From positions 15,001 to 29,615 of the forward strand of contig JABUQX010099252.1 of the NCBI GenBank assembly GCA_015478945.1: a DNA stretch of 14,615 nt. The letters are read 5' to 3'. The position numbers and the translations under genes were made by a program. A model generated the notes under the pieces. It did no database searches, was not told the DNA's origin, and was given only the letters and a program-made list of their open reading frames with translations. Of this stretch, positions 1 through 8,010 are shown piece by piece; the stretch's first letter is position 1, and each line of letters opens with the position of its first letter. This DNA comes from Trachelipus rathkii. Lineage: Eukaryota > Arthropoda > Malacostraca > Isopoda > Trachelipodidae.

Positions 1-99
1 GGTCTGGAATAGAGGTATAAATCTAAAGTACAATGTTTTTCAGATGGACAATCTTATAGGGCGTCTTAGGTGTAAGAAGAATTGAATAAAATGGGCAAT

Positions 100-467
100 G
101 AACGTATTACGAGTTGTTAATGGTAATAAAAAAAGGGAATAAATGAGAATAAATGAAAGTAGTTTAGATGGTTTTGGTCATGGCGGAAAGAATTAGATGA
201 TAGATCGGTTGGTTATCGGATATATAGTGGTGAGTGTGTTTGGAATCGACAGGCTGGAGTCCGAAGAAAAAGTGGATGAGTCATCAAAAGAATCTCTGGA
301 GGAGTGCAATGTGAGTTTTGCAGGGGCGAGACAAAAGTGCATAATAGGAGTAAATGGTCAGGGGTTTTGTGAGGGTGTATGGTTGTGTAGCCCACCTGGC
401 CAAGGATGAACCCCACATTGGCGAGAAGCCCATAGTTAGGGTCCGTCGCGGTCCCGTGAAGCTCTAG
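100..467 (+). pseudogene. 3'-terminal fragment of a non-LTR retrotransposon reverse transcriptase (decayed)
   Basis: This is the C-terminal tail of a LINE endonuclease/reverse-transcriptase polyprotein, spread over all three plus frames. Around 165-190 a frame gives GFGH, matching the 'WFGH' motif that follows the RT domain in many LINEs. At 197-409 a 70-codon frame contains ESLEECNVSFAGARQKC. Another frame over 210-300 gives YSGECVWNRQAG and then a Lys/Arg-rich stretch equivalent to the usual 'RPRKRW' box. A third frame, from an ATG at 354 to the TAG at 465-467, gives GFVRVYGCVAHLAKDEPHIG. Switching frames restores one continuous similarity, so at least two frameshifts have occurred. The family knowledge is the WFGH...RPRKRW layout of LINE C-termini; the exact clade (RTE, CR1 or related) is not determined. 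No RT catalytic core lies in the window, so the copy is 5' truncated or continues leftward. Confidence 0.6.
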
Positions 468-632
468 GTGGATTTTTGTGCGGCGAGTTTCCACTAATAG
501 GTATAAAGGGAGGTAAGGCTGGGCTTTCTTTTCGACTTGTGTCATATTACTTCTACTACTTTTTCTGTTTCTGGTACAATGTATGCACCTTACCCCCCAA
601 GTTCTTTGGGGGAAAAAAAGGTGGTTGATGAT
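468..632 (+). mobile_element. 3' UTR and tail of the LINE at 100-467
   Basis: This non-coding, moderately GC-rich sequence follows the last recognisable LINE codons. It ends in a G/A-rich segment (GGGGGAAAAAAAGG) and then a short TGATGATGAATAAATAATGA tail before (AT)n-rich sequence starts near 640. A short, low-complexity tail with small repeats is typical of LINE 3' ends. The end point is inferred from the change in composition. Confidence 0.4.
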
Positions 633-878
633 GAATAAATAATGATATAATATATATATTAATATAATTCATATGTGTTTATATATATATATAGTATATA
701 GTATATATATAGTAGTTATAATAGTATAATTATTAATATATATATTATAGTAGTCTATATTAATATAGTATTATATGACATACTTTATAACATTTCATAA
801 ATGGATAAGTTTATTGAATCTTTAATAAAGATAAATAATGAGTCTAATACGCTAGGAATATTGATAAAATGAAATAAA
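633..878. repeat. AT-rich low-complexity tract
   Basis: Imperfect TATATA/ATTAATATA repeats fill about 640-780, including short self-complementary stretches. The rest to 878 is AT-rich unique sequence. No gene is visible. Confidence 0.7.
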
Positions 879-1086
879 AATATTCGGCAGTTTAAAATGC
901 ATCAGAAAGTACTTTGCAAGTACCTAAGCAACAAGTACAAGTATAAGGCTCAAGATACAAGTGCAAGTACAGAGTAAGGTGGTTTTAGAAACTGCAAGTA
1001 GCATACAGTAACAGAGTATCCAAATGCTACTTAAGTAAGTACAAGTACAGAAGTACTTGTACTCTGAGAACCCACTCCTGAATATT
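879..1086. mobile_element. Short hAT-like MITE with AAGTAC palindromic repeats
   Basis: The segment begins CGGCAGT at 885 and ends ACTCCTG at 1080, whose reverse complement is CAGGAGT, giving a short imperfect terminal inverted repeat. AATATT flanks both sides (879-884 and 1081-1086); being palindromic, it could be a target-site duplication or part of the inverted repeat. Inside, AAGTAC occurs at least six times. AGTACAAGTAC (1038-1048) pairs with GTACTTGTACT (1053-1063) as a perfect 11-bp hairpin with a 4-nt loop. Some hAT-superfamily MITEs have CAG...CTG ends and AAGTAC-type subterminal repeats, hence the call. There is no transposase ORF. hAT normally makes 8-bp duplications, which I cannot show here, so the superfamily is tentative. 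Confidence 0.45.
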
Positions 1087-1600
1087 AATAATTATATATA
1101 ATATAGGTATATATATAATATATATATAATATACCGTATAGTAGAGAGTATCCTACGACTCCTCTGTTTAGCTTATATGTTTAACTTATATTTAACTGAT
1201 TATATATATATTTATCTAAGGATATAATGACTTATATTAGTCTTTTGTTAGAAACATCTGAATGAGGACCTCGATTATTAGGTCGAAAGCTCATGTCAAC
1301 AAGATTTTATTTTAATTTAGTATGATTAAATGATTCCTTCAAGAGACATTTAACCGCACTATTCCAGCCAAGGTGATTATTATTCTTAATAATAATTAGC
1401 GTCTTAAGCTAATAGTATTCGGCTTATGATATATATATATACTATATAGGTATGTAATAATATATACCTATAGTATATTATACTAGTATCTTAATAGCTA
1501 TTTAATTATATTATATATTACTATATAATATATATATTATAGTATATATAGTATCATATAATATATTATATAATAGTATATATATATATTGTTACGCCTT
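1087..1600. repeat. AT-rich simple-repeat clusters around unique sequence
   Basis: Two blocks of imperfect (TA)n repeats, about 1087-1135 and 1425-1590, flank about 290 bp of unique AT-rich DNA. I see no gene in the unique part. Confidence 0.65.
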
Positions 1601-2221
1601 GCACCTGTCAGAAATAAGTGAAAACATTTTAAGGTCCTTCAATATAGTTCTGTTGGTAATTGCATCAAATTGAAAAAATCCAGGGAAGATATTATTATAT
1701 AATCATTCATTATATGTTTAGCAATTGCATTTTTTACGTTACTTCTTCGGATGTTAATTCAGTGTTGTTCCGTATGTAGTTTTACTGCATTTAAGGTTTA
1801 GCTCTAATATGTTCTCTAACATGTATTGCATGGTATATGGTAGACACCTCTGAAAGTGGTACGTGTGAAGAATTATTGTGTATAAGAGGTTTAGCGAGTG
1901 TGTCACTAAATTTAAGGACAAAAGTTGAACATTGAATAATTAGGTATTATAAGGAGTTGTTCTGACATCATACGATGGTTCGGCCAACAGAATGTTCATG
2001 GGTATTTTTGGTTTTGTATTTCCAGCAAAACATTGCTTTATCATTTGATATTGTTGTTTTATGAATATTTGTGATATGCTAACTTTAAAAATAGTTTGGA
2101 AGCTGTATGTGATTTCTTCGTCTATATATTACCATCAGTATATTTGTTTATTCATATACCTTAATTTTACAATACCTTAAGAAAAAGCATTAAGTATGAT
2201 ATTTTCCTTTAAATAGTTAGA
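1601..2221. other. Unassigned unique sequence
   Basis: AT-rich sequence with stops in all frames and no inverted or tandem repeat that I could recognise. No gene or element can be supported here. Confidence 0.5.
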
Positions 2222-3540
2222 TTGATTAAAAGGCATGTAATATTTGATTGCAAGAAATGGTTTTTCTTAGATCATCTGGAATCTTATTCACCTCTTTCCG
2301 ATCGCCAGTATGGCTTTCGGCGCTCCAGGTCTACTGGCGATATACTTTTCTATCTACTGATTTATGGTTTTCCGCCCTTAGGAACTATGGGGGGACTTGC
2401 GTGGTGGCGCTTGACATATCCAAAGCATTTGACCAGTGCCAGCGCGTCACTGCGCCAGCTCGCTACTTTGGGTTTCCTCGCTTCTCTTTGCCCACTTTAT
2501 GCAGTTTTCATATAAAATAAGCAATATCGGCTGTTGTTGACCGGGCGACTTCTTCTTTCTTGCTCCTGTCAGTGTGGTGTTTCCTCAGGGTTCTATTAGC
2601 ATCATACTTATTCCTACTTTTCATTATTGATCTCACCTGCACATCTAACTCCTCATATACGTATGCCCCAGGTGATAGGCCCTTCCCAGTCTTCAACTCA
2701 TTTTCGATTTGCTCCCTCTTTTGCTTTTTAAATTGCCTCTCGTCTTAATCTTTTTCTAGATTCTATTCATAACGAAGGATCACTGGATGGTAAATTTCGG
2801 GTGAGTCGAATCTCCCAACCTTGTGAAATTTTTGATTCTTGAAACTCAGCTTCTTAGTCATATACAGGCACATTCCCGGCGCCTATCTCAACTCGACGGT
2901 TTCTTTATAAATCTGACATATCTGTTGGCAATATGTAAACATCATGGCCTTAACATAAACAAAATGTGGCCCAGAACCTCTAATCTGCCCAGAGTTTCGG
3001 GACTCAGGCTGGGGTCTGAACTTGGGGCCACGCGAGCTTTTTCCCTCTTTCTCCCTGGGTTGCTCCAGCTCTAGCACCGAGGACTCATCGCCGCCGCGAA
3101 ATGGGATCATTTAGTCTCATATCTTCAGGGAGTATACGGTTTCACCGACTTTCCGGTGAGGGACCGGGGTCAGTTCAGCCCGGGCGCTAAACTTGTTTCG
3201 TAGCGCCACTTCCATGACCCTCATTGCGTCGCGATGTTGGTGCTCTAATGTAACACTTTTCCCGCTGGGTACCGGCCGGCGGCGGGTGCTCACGAGGAAC
3301 TTGTCGCCTTCTCATACAGAATACTTGCCTTTACGACGCCCGCTGCAGCACAAGGGTGCTCATCTGCGCATGGGTTTTTGTGTGGATATTTGGTGACTCC
3401 AGGCTACAGTTCACTGGGTGCTTCATTCTTGCCTATACCTCTGTTCTGGCTGGAATTCTCTTCCTTCTTCTGTGTTTCCTGCTGAATTTAGTACCTCACT
3501 TCAAAGCTTGCGTCTGTGTATATCTGTGATTGTTTGGTTG
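2222..3540 (+). pseudogene. Decayed Jockey-like LINE reverse transcriptase
   Basis: Reverse transcriptase of a non-LTR retrotransposon, which in intact copies primes cDNA at a nicked chromosomal target. Reading across frames gives the family motifs in order: LSDRQYGFRRSRSTGD (about 2300-2342), ALDISKAFD (about 2408-2436; the first catalytic Asp region), SAVVDRATSS then VFPQGS (about 2527-2602; the VPQG box), and SNSSYTYAPGD (about 2645-2680). The last sits where intact enzymes have YADD, so the catalytic box is broken by inserted sequence. Further on come KFLILETQLL (about 2825) and, near 3190-3240, SATSMTLIASRCWCSNVTLF, a typical C-terminal stretch. CSGWNSLPSSVFPAEF (about 3440-3490) matches the usual 'WNSLPSSVFP' end. 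Stops and frameshifts separate these blocks and several are shortened. The EN domain is absent. The segment is more GC-rich than its flanks, as expected for an inserted element. Family identity is firm; the clade (Jockey or a close relative) is likely. Confidence 0.8.
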
Positions 3541-3623
3541 ATGAGCTACAGGAGCCCACATGTAACCGCCCTCGCGAATGGGAGGAATGCCCGTTAGTGA
3601 GGTGAAAGTGACAACTGTAAAAG
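3541..3623 (+). mobile_element. Probable 3' UTR of the Jockey-like element
   Basis: GC-moderate sequence follows the last RT codons and runs straight into (AT)n at 3624. It is taken as the element's 3' UTR because composition and position fit; there is no independent proof. Confidence 0.35.
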
Positions 3624-3689
3624 AATATATATATATATATATATATATATATGCTATATCTGTATATATACTATATATATTATTTATTT
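3624..3689. repeat. (AT)n microsatellite
   Basis: About 14 uninterrupted AT units (3624-3652) are followed by imperfect TA repeats to about 3682. The tract lies between the 3' side of the LINE remnant and the 3' side of the minus-strand SINE, so it may derive from the tail of either. Confidence 0.85.
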
Positions 3690-3872
3690 GTTGTTTCAGC
3701 ACATATACTTATATTACGCATTCTTTGCAGGGGTGGCGTTTTGGTTGTTAGCTGAAAGTTTAACGCCCATCGCACCCATTCACGAAGGAATACGATGAAG
3801 GGGTTTTCAAACCTCGCTGTCAGTCGAAGAGAATTTTTGAGTGCTGCTTTACCAATGAGCTCAGGCGACATC
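3690..3872 (-). mobile_element. tRNA-derived SINE, minus strand
   Basis: Read on the minus strand, TGAGCTCATTGG (complement of 3852-3863) followed by TAAAGCAGC resembles a tRNA A box and D arm (consensus TRGYNNARNGG). GGTTTGAAAACCCC (complement of 3800-3813) resembles the B box GGTTCGANTCC with two changes. The ~40-nt spacing from A box to B box fits a tRNA head. A tRNA-unrelated body of about 110 bp follows and ends at CAACAAATAAATAAT next to the (AT)n tract, a typical A/T-rich SINE tail. SINEs of this kind are transcribed by RNA polymerase III from the internal boxes and retroposed by a partner LINE. The B box has lost its CG, so this copy is probably an old relic. The minus-strand open frame at 3680-3871 is incidental. 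Confidence 0.6.
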
Positions 3873-4209
3873 AGATGAAAGCAACTTCACATTTTCTGAG
3901 ATCTCATTAAAGTTTCCAGTTTCTTTAACAATTATTTTTGTTGTTGAAGTGGTTAATAATGAAGAAGAAAAAGAAATGTTGCCGAAAATATTGTTGCTCC
4001 TCCAATTATTTTAAAGAGATGACAAGGTTGTCAAATATTTAAAATTTAAAAATGCAGGCTCGAAGTAAGAGAGAATATTGCTCATTTTACTGAAACTGAT
4101 CATAATTATCTCTCTATACGGACCATATAAATCCTAAAGCACTTATTGAGGACTTTTACAACTAATTTTCCAGTTTTCATTCATTCTTTCCAGTACTGAC
4201 ACTTTTTCA
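3873..4209. other. Unassigned unique sequence
   Basis: AT-rich, with no recognised element. A plus-strand frame open from 3764 to 3910 enters this region but runs antisense through the SINE and is not taken as a gene. Confidence 0.45.
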
Positions 4210-4350
4210 GTATATATATATATATATATATAATATATATATATATATATGTATATATGTAATATATATATAACTAATATATGTACCCATATATCTTATA
4301 TATCTCATATGTTAATATATATATATATATACCTATATATCTATCTGTAT
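4210..4350. repeat. AT-rich microsatellite block
   Basis: Imperfect (TA)n runs, the longest at about 4211-4250 and 4315-4332, with short ATGTATATGT and TATCTATC variants. Confidence 0.85.
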
Positions 4351-4359
4351 TATGCCCCT

Positions 4360-5060
4360 TCTCAACCTTTCCTCTCCATCTGAATCCACCTCCAACATTA
4401 TCCCTAGCGACATAGAAACAATTATCTCAAAAAGACCATCCTCATAATATTTATAACAACATAACATGTTCCTTTAGCTGGTAGGTTGACTACTACTCTA
4501 ATTTTGAAAAACTTTTTCAACTAATAAACATATGTACACCGAAGTGCATATGTTTTGCAGGAGCTTCGACTTTGTCATCGCGACTTCTTCCAACCTTAAG
4601 GAATATAAATCGCAGCTAACCTCTATAGAAAGAGGTGACAATGATAGGGTAGGTGCTGGAATACTCATTCATAAATCTGACCCCAATTCTCCAGTCCCTC
4701 TTTAAATTAGACTTTATGCAGTGGCAGAACGAATTCATTTTCCACAAATCTTACTGTCTGCTCGATCTACTTGGCTCCGAGTAGTGAGTTTACTAAGGTC
4801 GATTTAGCTGGTCTTTTTAAACAGCTCCCTACTCTGTTGCTTTACTTCAACCTCCGCTACCCCTTATTAGCCATTTCCAAAAATAAATTTCATTACTGCC
4901 TGAAGATGCCTCGAGTTCGGATGCGAAATATTGCAACGATCAATTTAGTCTTCAACAATGGTTTAAGTCTTGAAGGAATGAACTTGATGGGAAGCGTTTT
5001 CTTCTTAACTTTTAAAGGAAAGAAAATCTGAAGAAGCAACCCTGAGAGGAGGTCTGCAAA
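4360..5060 (+). pseudogene. LINE fragment: end of ORF1 and endonuclease domain of ORF2
   Basis: A frame to the TAA near 4437 reads IIPSDIETIISKRPSS, which looks like the C-terminus of a LINE ORF1. After a short gap, ORF2-like sequence begins. An open frame of 57 codons at 4532-4705 contains EYKSQLTSIERGDNDR and GAGILIHKSDPNSPVPL, matching the apurinic-type endonuclease segment that precedes '(G)GVAIFIHKS..P'. A second frame gives LYAVAERIHFP (about 4710-4745). The 4771-5031 frame gives APSSEFTKVDLAGLFKQLP, then LLLYFN where intact enzymes have LLLGDFN. The catalytic GDFN motif is therefore lost. In another frame, ELDGKRFLLNFKRKENLKK (about 4985-5035) resembles the basic EN-to-RT linker, implying an internal deletion. 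The domain normally nicks the target DNA. It may belong to the same family as the RT fragment at 2222-3540, but the order is reversed, so it is a separate insertion or a rearranged one. Confidence 0.7.
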
Positions 5061-5096
5061 TCTAACCTAATGAACCTCCAGGATGGTTGTAAGCCA
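5061..5096. other. Junction between LINE fragment and SINE tandem
   Basis: A short unique segment between the decayed EN sequence and the first 192-bp repeat unit. No obvious target-site duplication pairs with sequence after 5487. Confidence 0.3.
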
Positions 5097-5288
5097 GGGG
5101 GCCAGGCCTTTGAGTACTCAGCATTTATGGGATGAGAAAACCGGGTGCTTTAAAAACTACGCTTGAAGCGTCTTTTTTTGGGGACGTGGATGGCTTAGTG
5201 GATAAAGCGCCGGTTACTGTTACCTCAGCAACGCGGAGGTCCAGTGTTCGAATCCCGCTGATGAAGAGTAAAATCTTCTGTGACTCAT
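5097..5288 (+). mobile_element. tRNA-like SINE repeat, unit 1 (192 bp)
   Basis: This is the first of two near-identical direct repeats. It starts GGGGGCCAGGCCTTTGAG and carries an 85-bp left module ending in a perfect hairpin, ACGCTT-G-AAGCGT (5159-5171), followed by seven T residues. A tRNA-like module comes next: A box TGGCTTAGTGG (about 5191-5201) with ATAAAGCGCC, and B box GTTCGAATCCC (about 5248-5258). The unit ends TGTGACTCAT. The boxes are well preserved and could still be read by RNA polymerase III. Relative to unit 2 it lacks three bases in the D-arm region and four before GCGGAGG. The minus-strand open frame here (5125-5316) is a shadow of the repeat. Confidence 0.75.
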
Positions 5289-5487
5289 GGGGGCCAGGCC
5301 TTTGAGTACTCAGCATTTATGGGATGAGAAAACCGGGTGCTTTAAAAACTACGCTTGAAGCGTTCTTTTTGGGGGACGTGGATGGCCTAGTGGTTATAGC
5401 ATCCACGGTTACTGTTACCTCAGCAACTTGCGCGGAGGTCCAGTGTTCGAATCCCGCTGATGAAGAGTAAAATCTTCTGTGACTCAT
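5289..5487 (+). mobile_element. tRNA-like SINE repeat, unit 2 (199 bp)
   Basis: Direct repeat of the preceding unit at an offset of 192 bp, with the left module almost base-for-base identical. The hairpin ACGCTTGAAGCGT lies at 5351-5363, followed by a T5 run at 5366-5370. The A box is TGGCCTAGTGG (about 5383-5393) with TTATAGCATCCACGG, and the B box is GTTCGAATCCC (about 5447-5457). The D-arm sequence differs in kind from unit 1 (GTTATAGCATCCACGG against GATAAAGCGCCGG), although everything around it is nearly identical. The unit ends CTGTGACTCAT, after which the sequence becomes unique (TCACAAATGTGACTGTGAC). Confidence 0.75.
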
Positions 5488-6299
5488 TCACAAATGTGAC
5501 TGTGACTCTGTCACCTCGTCTAAGTCCAAGATCCTTATAGATCTTCTAACACCATTTTCCGTGGGATGCCATTAGCTTTACAGGACTCCCTACATATGAA
5601 CATTGGAGCTTTACCACTTTTTCAAACCGGGATGTTTCTTATGGATCGATCTACCTGGTTCCGCTATAATTATTTATACTTACTATCATTATACGATATT
5701 ATCATTCATAATAACTTAATGTGATGGTATGTAGTATTACTGATATAATTAAGTAGTGTAACTAATATGTTAATTTATTCAAGTGAGCTTGTACTGATTT
5801 TAAACTATTATCTATTAGTATACCTCATACTTATAACTTTATATGCATAGCATAAAGCCTTATTTGATAGTCAGATATATGGATAATATACTATAAATAT
5901 AATGTAAGTTTGTATTATCAAGTATTATTCTCTTGCATCACCATGCAATATTCAAAATAAAAAGACTTTATCTGTAATTGTGATGGCACATCTCATGATG
6001 AAACTAATAAGAGTATTGTGTTACTTCTCTTGGTTAATACATCACATATTTCTAATATGTGCTCTCAAAATCAATTTTTAATTAAAAGTAGCTGAACATG
6101 TAGGATGTATCAGTTAGTGTGATAGGCCTTAAATTCTTCTTACATGTGTGGTGTTCCTTCTTTTTTATCTATTCATATGTTTGTCATACTGAGCAGATTA
6201 TAACCAGGATGTCTGTTTATGATTTGTTAGTTCTTTCTTGAAATACACACTTGTGAGATAACAATATAAAAAACTTTAAGTCACTTCTTGATTAATGAC
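5488..6299. other. Unassigned AT-rich sequence
   Basis: No element is recognised from 5488 to about 6130. From about 6130 upward the plus strand becomes T-rich, in line with the minus-strand LINE that follows. Its 3' end may lie in this stretch, but I could not find the FADD box or a tail. Confidence 0.4.
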
Positions 6300-7550
6300 C
6301 TATATACGTTTGGCTATAAGAGAAACATGGACCTTGTCTTATTCCCTTTGAGCTTTGTGAATGCACCGCTCTGAATTACCAGTGTTATTGACGTGGCTTT
6401 TTTCATGGATGTCTGACAAAATTTTTTAACCTATTGTTTGCTATGATCCATATGTTTCTCGTTAATGTACTGAATATAAATGGTGTTCCCTCACTTGTAT
6501 ATTTGACTCTGTTATTGAAGTCACTTTTATATTCTTATGTGTATCATCTGCATTCTCTACAGTCATTTCATGATTACAATATAGGTTTTCCAGTATCCAT
6601 TAATTCTTTTCTATTTCTAATCTTTTGTATATAGTTCTCATCATTTTCAATATATAAAGTTTAGTTTCTTCAGGGTTCTATCTGCTCCTTGAAGCTTCTT
6701 TATGTTTCCCATAATTTGTTGTTTTATAAGATTTATTTCATTCTGTTAATTTTTCTAACATTTTTATTTCTGGAGTTATTAATTTGGCAGCAATTTAATT
6801 TTCTTCTTTATAAACTCCTCCAGAGTCCAATATTTCTGCATGTCTTCTGCTTCATTTTGTTTTTCCTATTAATTTCTCTTCTTTTTTTATTTCCTTTCTT
6901 ATTCTTCCTTTATCCACAGAATTAATTTCTAGTTTATCTTCTTTTTTCTGCCATTCTTTTAATAAGTATCAACTCGTTGCTGTTTCTATGGATTGTTCAT
7001 ACTCTCCAACGTACTCTACTCTTTCGCTATGTCATTTTATTTTTCTAGGTTTGTATGAAACTTTGTCCCAGAACTGGTTCGTACTATTTATTCCTAATAT
7101 TGCACACTTCATTTTTAATTATGGCCTGTTTGAACTCTATGATTAAATTTTGGATTAAAATAATAATCTGACACCACCGTAAGCGATTGCGTCGCGTATA
7201 GTTTAACAGGTGGATGTGCTTACTCTAGTAGGCATTGTTTGTCAGTAGAAAATTATGACACTTATCATTGTCGATTCTCTGCCAAGTTATAGGCCATCAC
7301 AATTTCTGCAGATGTGTTTATTGGTTTCATCCTACTCATACTACACTCGCAAAATCATTCCCTGTGTTTTATCAGTTGGTTCTGATTAGCTAGCCCGTAT
7401 ATCCATTAAAGTCTCCTAAATTACATTAGATTGTTTTTCTTTTCTTTCCTTATTAATTTGTTAATACAGACATTTCTTATTTTGGTTTTCCTTTTTAATT
7501 CCTGCTGGTCTGTGTCTGTGGTCAAAATACACTAAACAAAATTTATATTC
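6300..7550 (-). pseudogene. Decayed LINE ORF2 on the minus strand (endonuclease end, linker, part of RT)
   Basis: On the minus strand, NLGDFNGYTG is encoded by the complement of 7393-7422 and contains the GDFN core of LINE apurinic-type endonucleases. Downstream in the minus direction come ANQNQLIKHR, FLLTNN-like sequence, and SDYYFNPKFN (near 7140-7190) where the family has the catalytic SDH box. A Lys/Glu-rich linker follows (LKEWQKKEDKLEI; RIRKEIKKEEK, about 6880-6985). Then ENDENYIQKIRNRKEL appears near 6600-6650, and SSKGIRQGPCF near 6320-6355 matches the RT motif '(R)GIRQGCPLSP'. Intact copies nick DNA and reverse-transcribe their own RNA. Stops and frameshifts are frequent and the catalytic FADD box was not found. 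The reading uses several frames. Open plus-strand frames here (6434-6634, 6689-6925) are antisense shadows. The element differs in style from the two plus-strand LINEs. Confidence 0.6.
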
Positions 7551-7689
7551 TATTCAGCGTTCTGTAAACTGTGGTAGGCGTACCATCTTGGTAACTCGCT
7601 AGACTCTGGTTGAGCTGTTGTGTAAATAATATTGGGTAATGGCGGAAACACTAAATAAGGAAGGAATATACCCCGCCCACCATTAATCA
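7551..7689. other. Unassigned junction segment
   Basis: A more GC-balanced stretch lies between the minus-strand LINE part and the purine-rich plus-strand segment. It contains GGTAGGCGTACC, a perfect 12-bp palindrome, and CCCCGCCCACC. No family is recognised. Confidence 0.3.
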
Positions 7690-8010
7690 TATCTTCTTTT
7701 TATGTTTTATATTAGGCTCTCTATTATAAAAAAAAAAATCGAAATAACAAGAGACAAGTAATTAAATGTCTCTTGAACTTAATGTAATTTGAAATATATT
7801 TAATTATTTAGCTATCCATAAAAACATGTAATACAATCAAAAATATAACTTATTTGCGAAAAGAGATTGGGGGAGGGGTTATTGTGAAAATTAAGTACAA
7901 TAACCACAGAAAAGATTATATCAGGGTCGGAGAGGAAAAAGGTTGGAAGCGCTGTTCTACTTATGTGTTAATGTTACTCGTAAATAATAATAAGATCACT
8001 ATGTTGTTTA
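7690..8010 (+). pseudogene. Possible N-terminal endonuclease fragment of a LINE, plus strand
   Basis: The plus strand turns purine-rich here, unlike both sides. A frame opening near 7854 (its first codon is TTG, so no true start) reads RKEIGGGVIVKIKYNN, then RVGEEKG, then VNNNKITMLFTLVF. This resembles the LINE endonuclease block 'R.D..GGGV.I.IK......VGE.K......NN.KITI.V.Y.PP'. If correct, it is the part of EN that should precede the GDFN motif found on the opposite strand at 7393-7422. The remainder of the frame to 8165 is hydrophobic because the sequence becomes T-rich, and it is not interpreted as a membrane protein. The identification rests on a few motifs and is uncertain. Confidence 0.4.

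Noticed and set aside
213..545. 110-codon minus-strand open frame
   Set aside because: Antisense to a recognisable LINE C-terminal region and its 3' UTR. No family features of its own.
3764..3910. Plus-strand frame with a zinc-finger-like ECCFTNELRRHQ string
   Set aside because: Spacing of Cys and His does not fit a C2H2 finger, and the segment is antisense to a tRNA-derived SINE.
5184..5460. Genuine tRNA genes
   Set aside because: A and B boxes are present, but acceptor and anticodon stems do not pair convincingly, and the sequence is part of a tandem SINE repeat.
5488..5520. GTGAC-rich short repeats after the SINE tandem as an operator-like site
   Set aside because: Short irregular GTGACT/GTCAC repeats could be the SINE tail. 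There is no adjacent gene to regulate.
6434..6925. Plus-strand hydrophobic frames that look like membrane peptides
   Set aside because: They result from T-rich sequence antisense to a minus-strand LINE; Phe/Leu richness is a composition effect.
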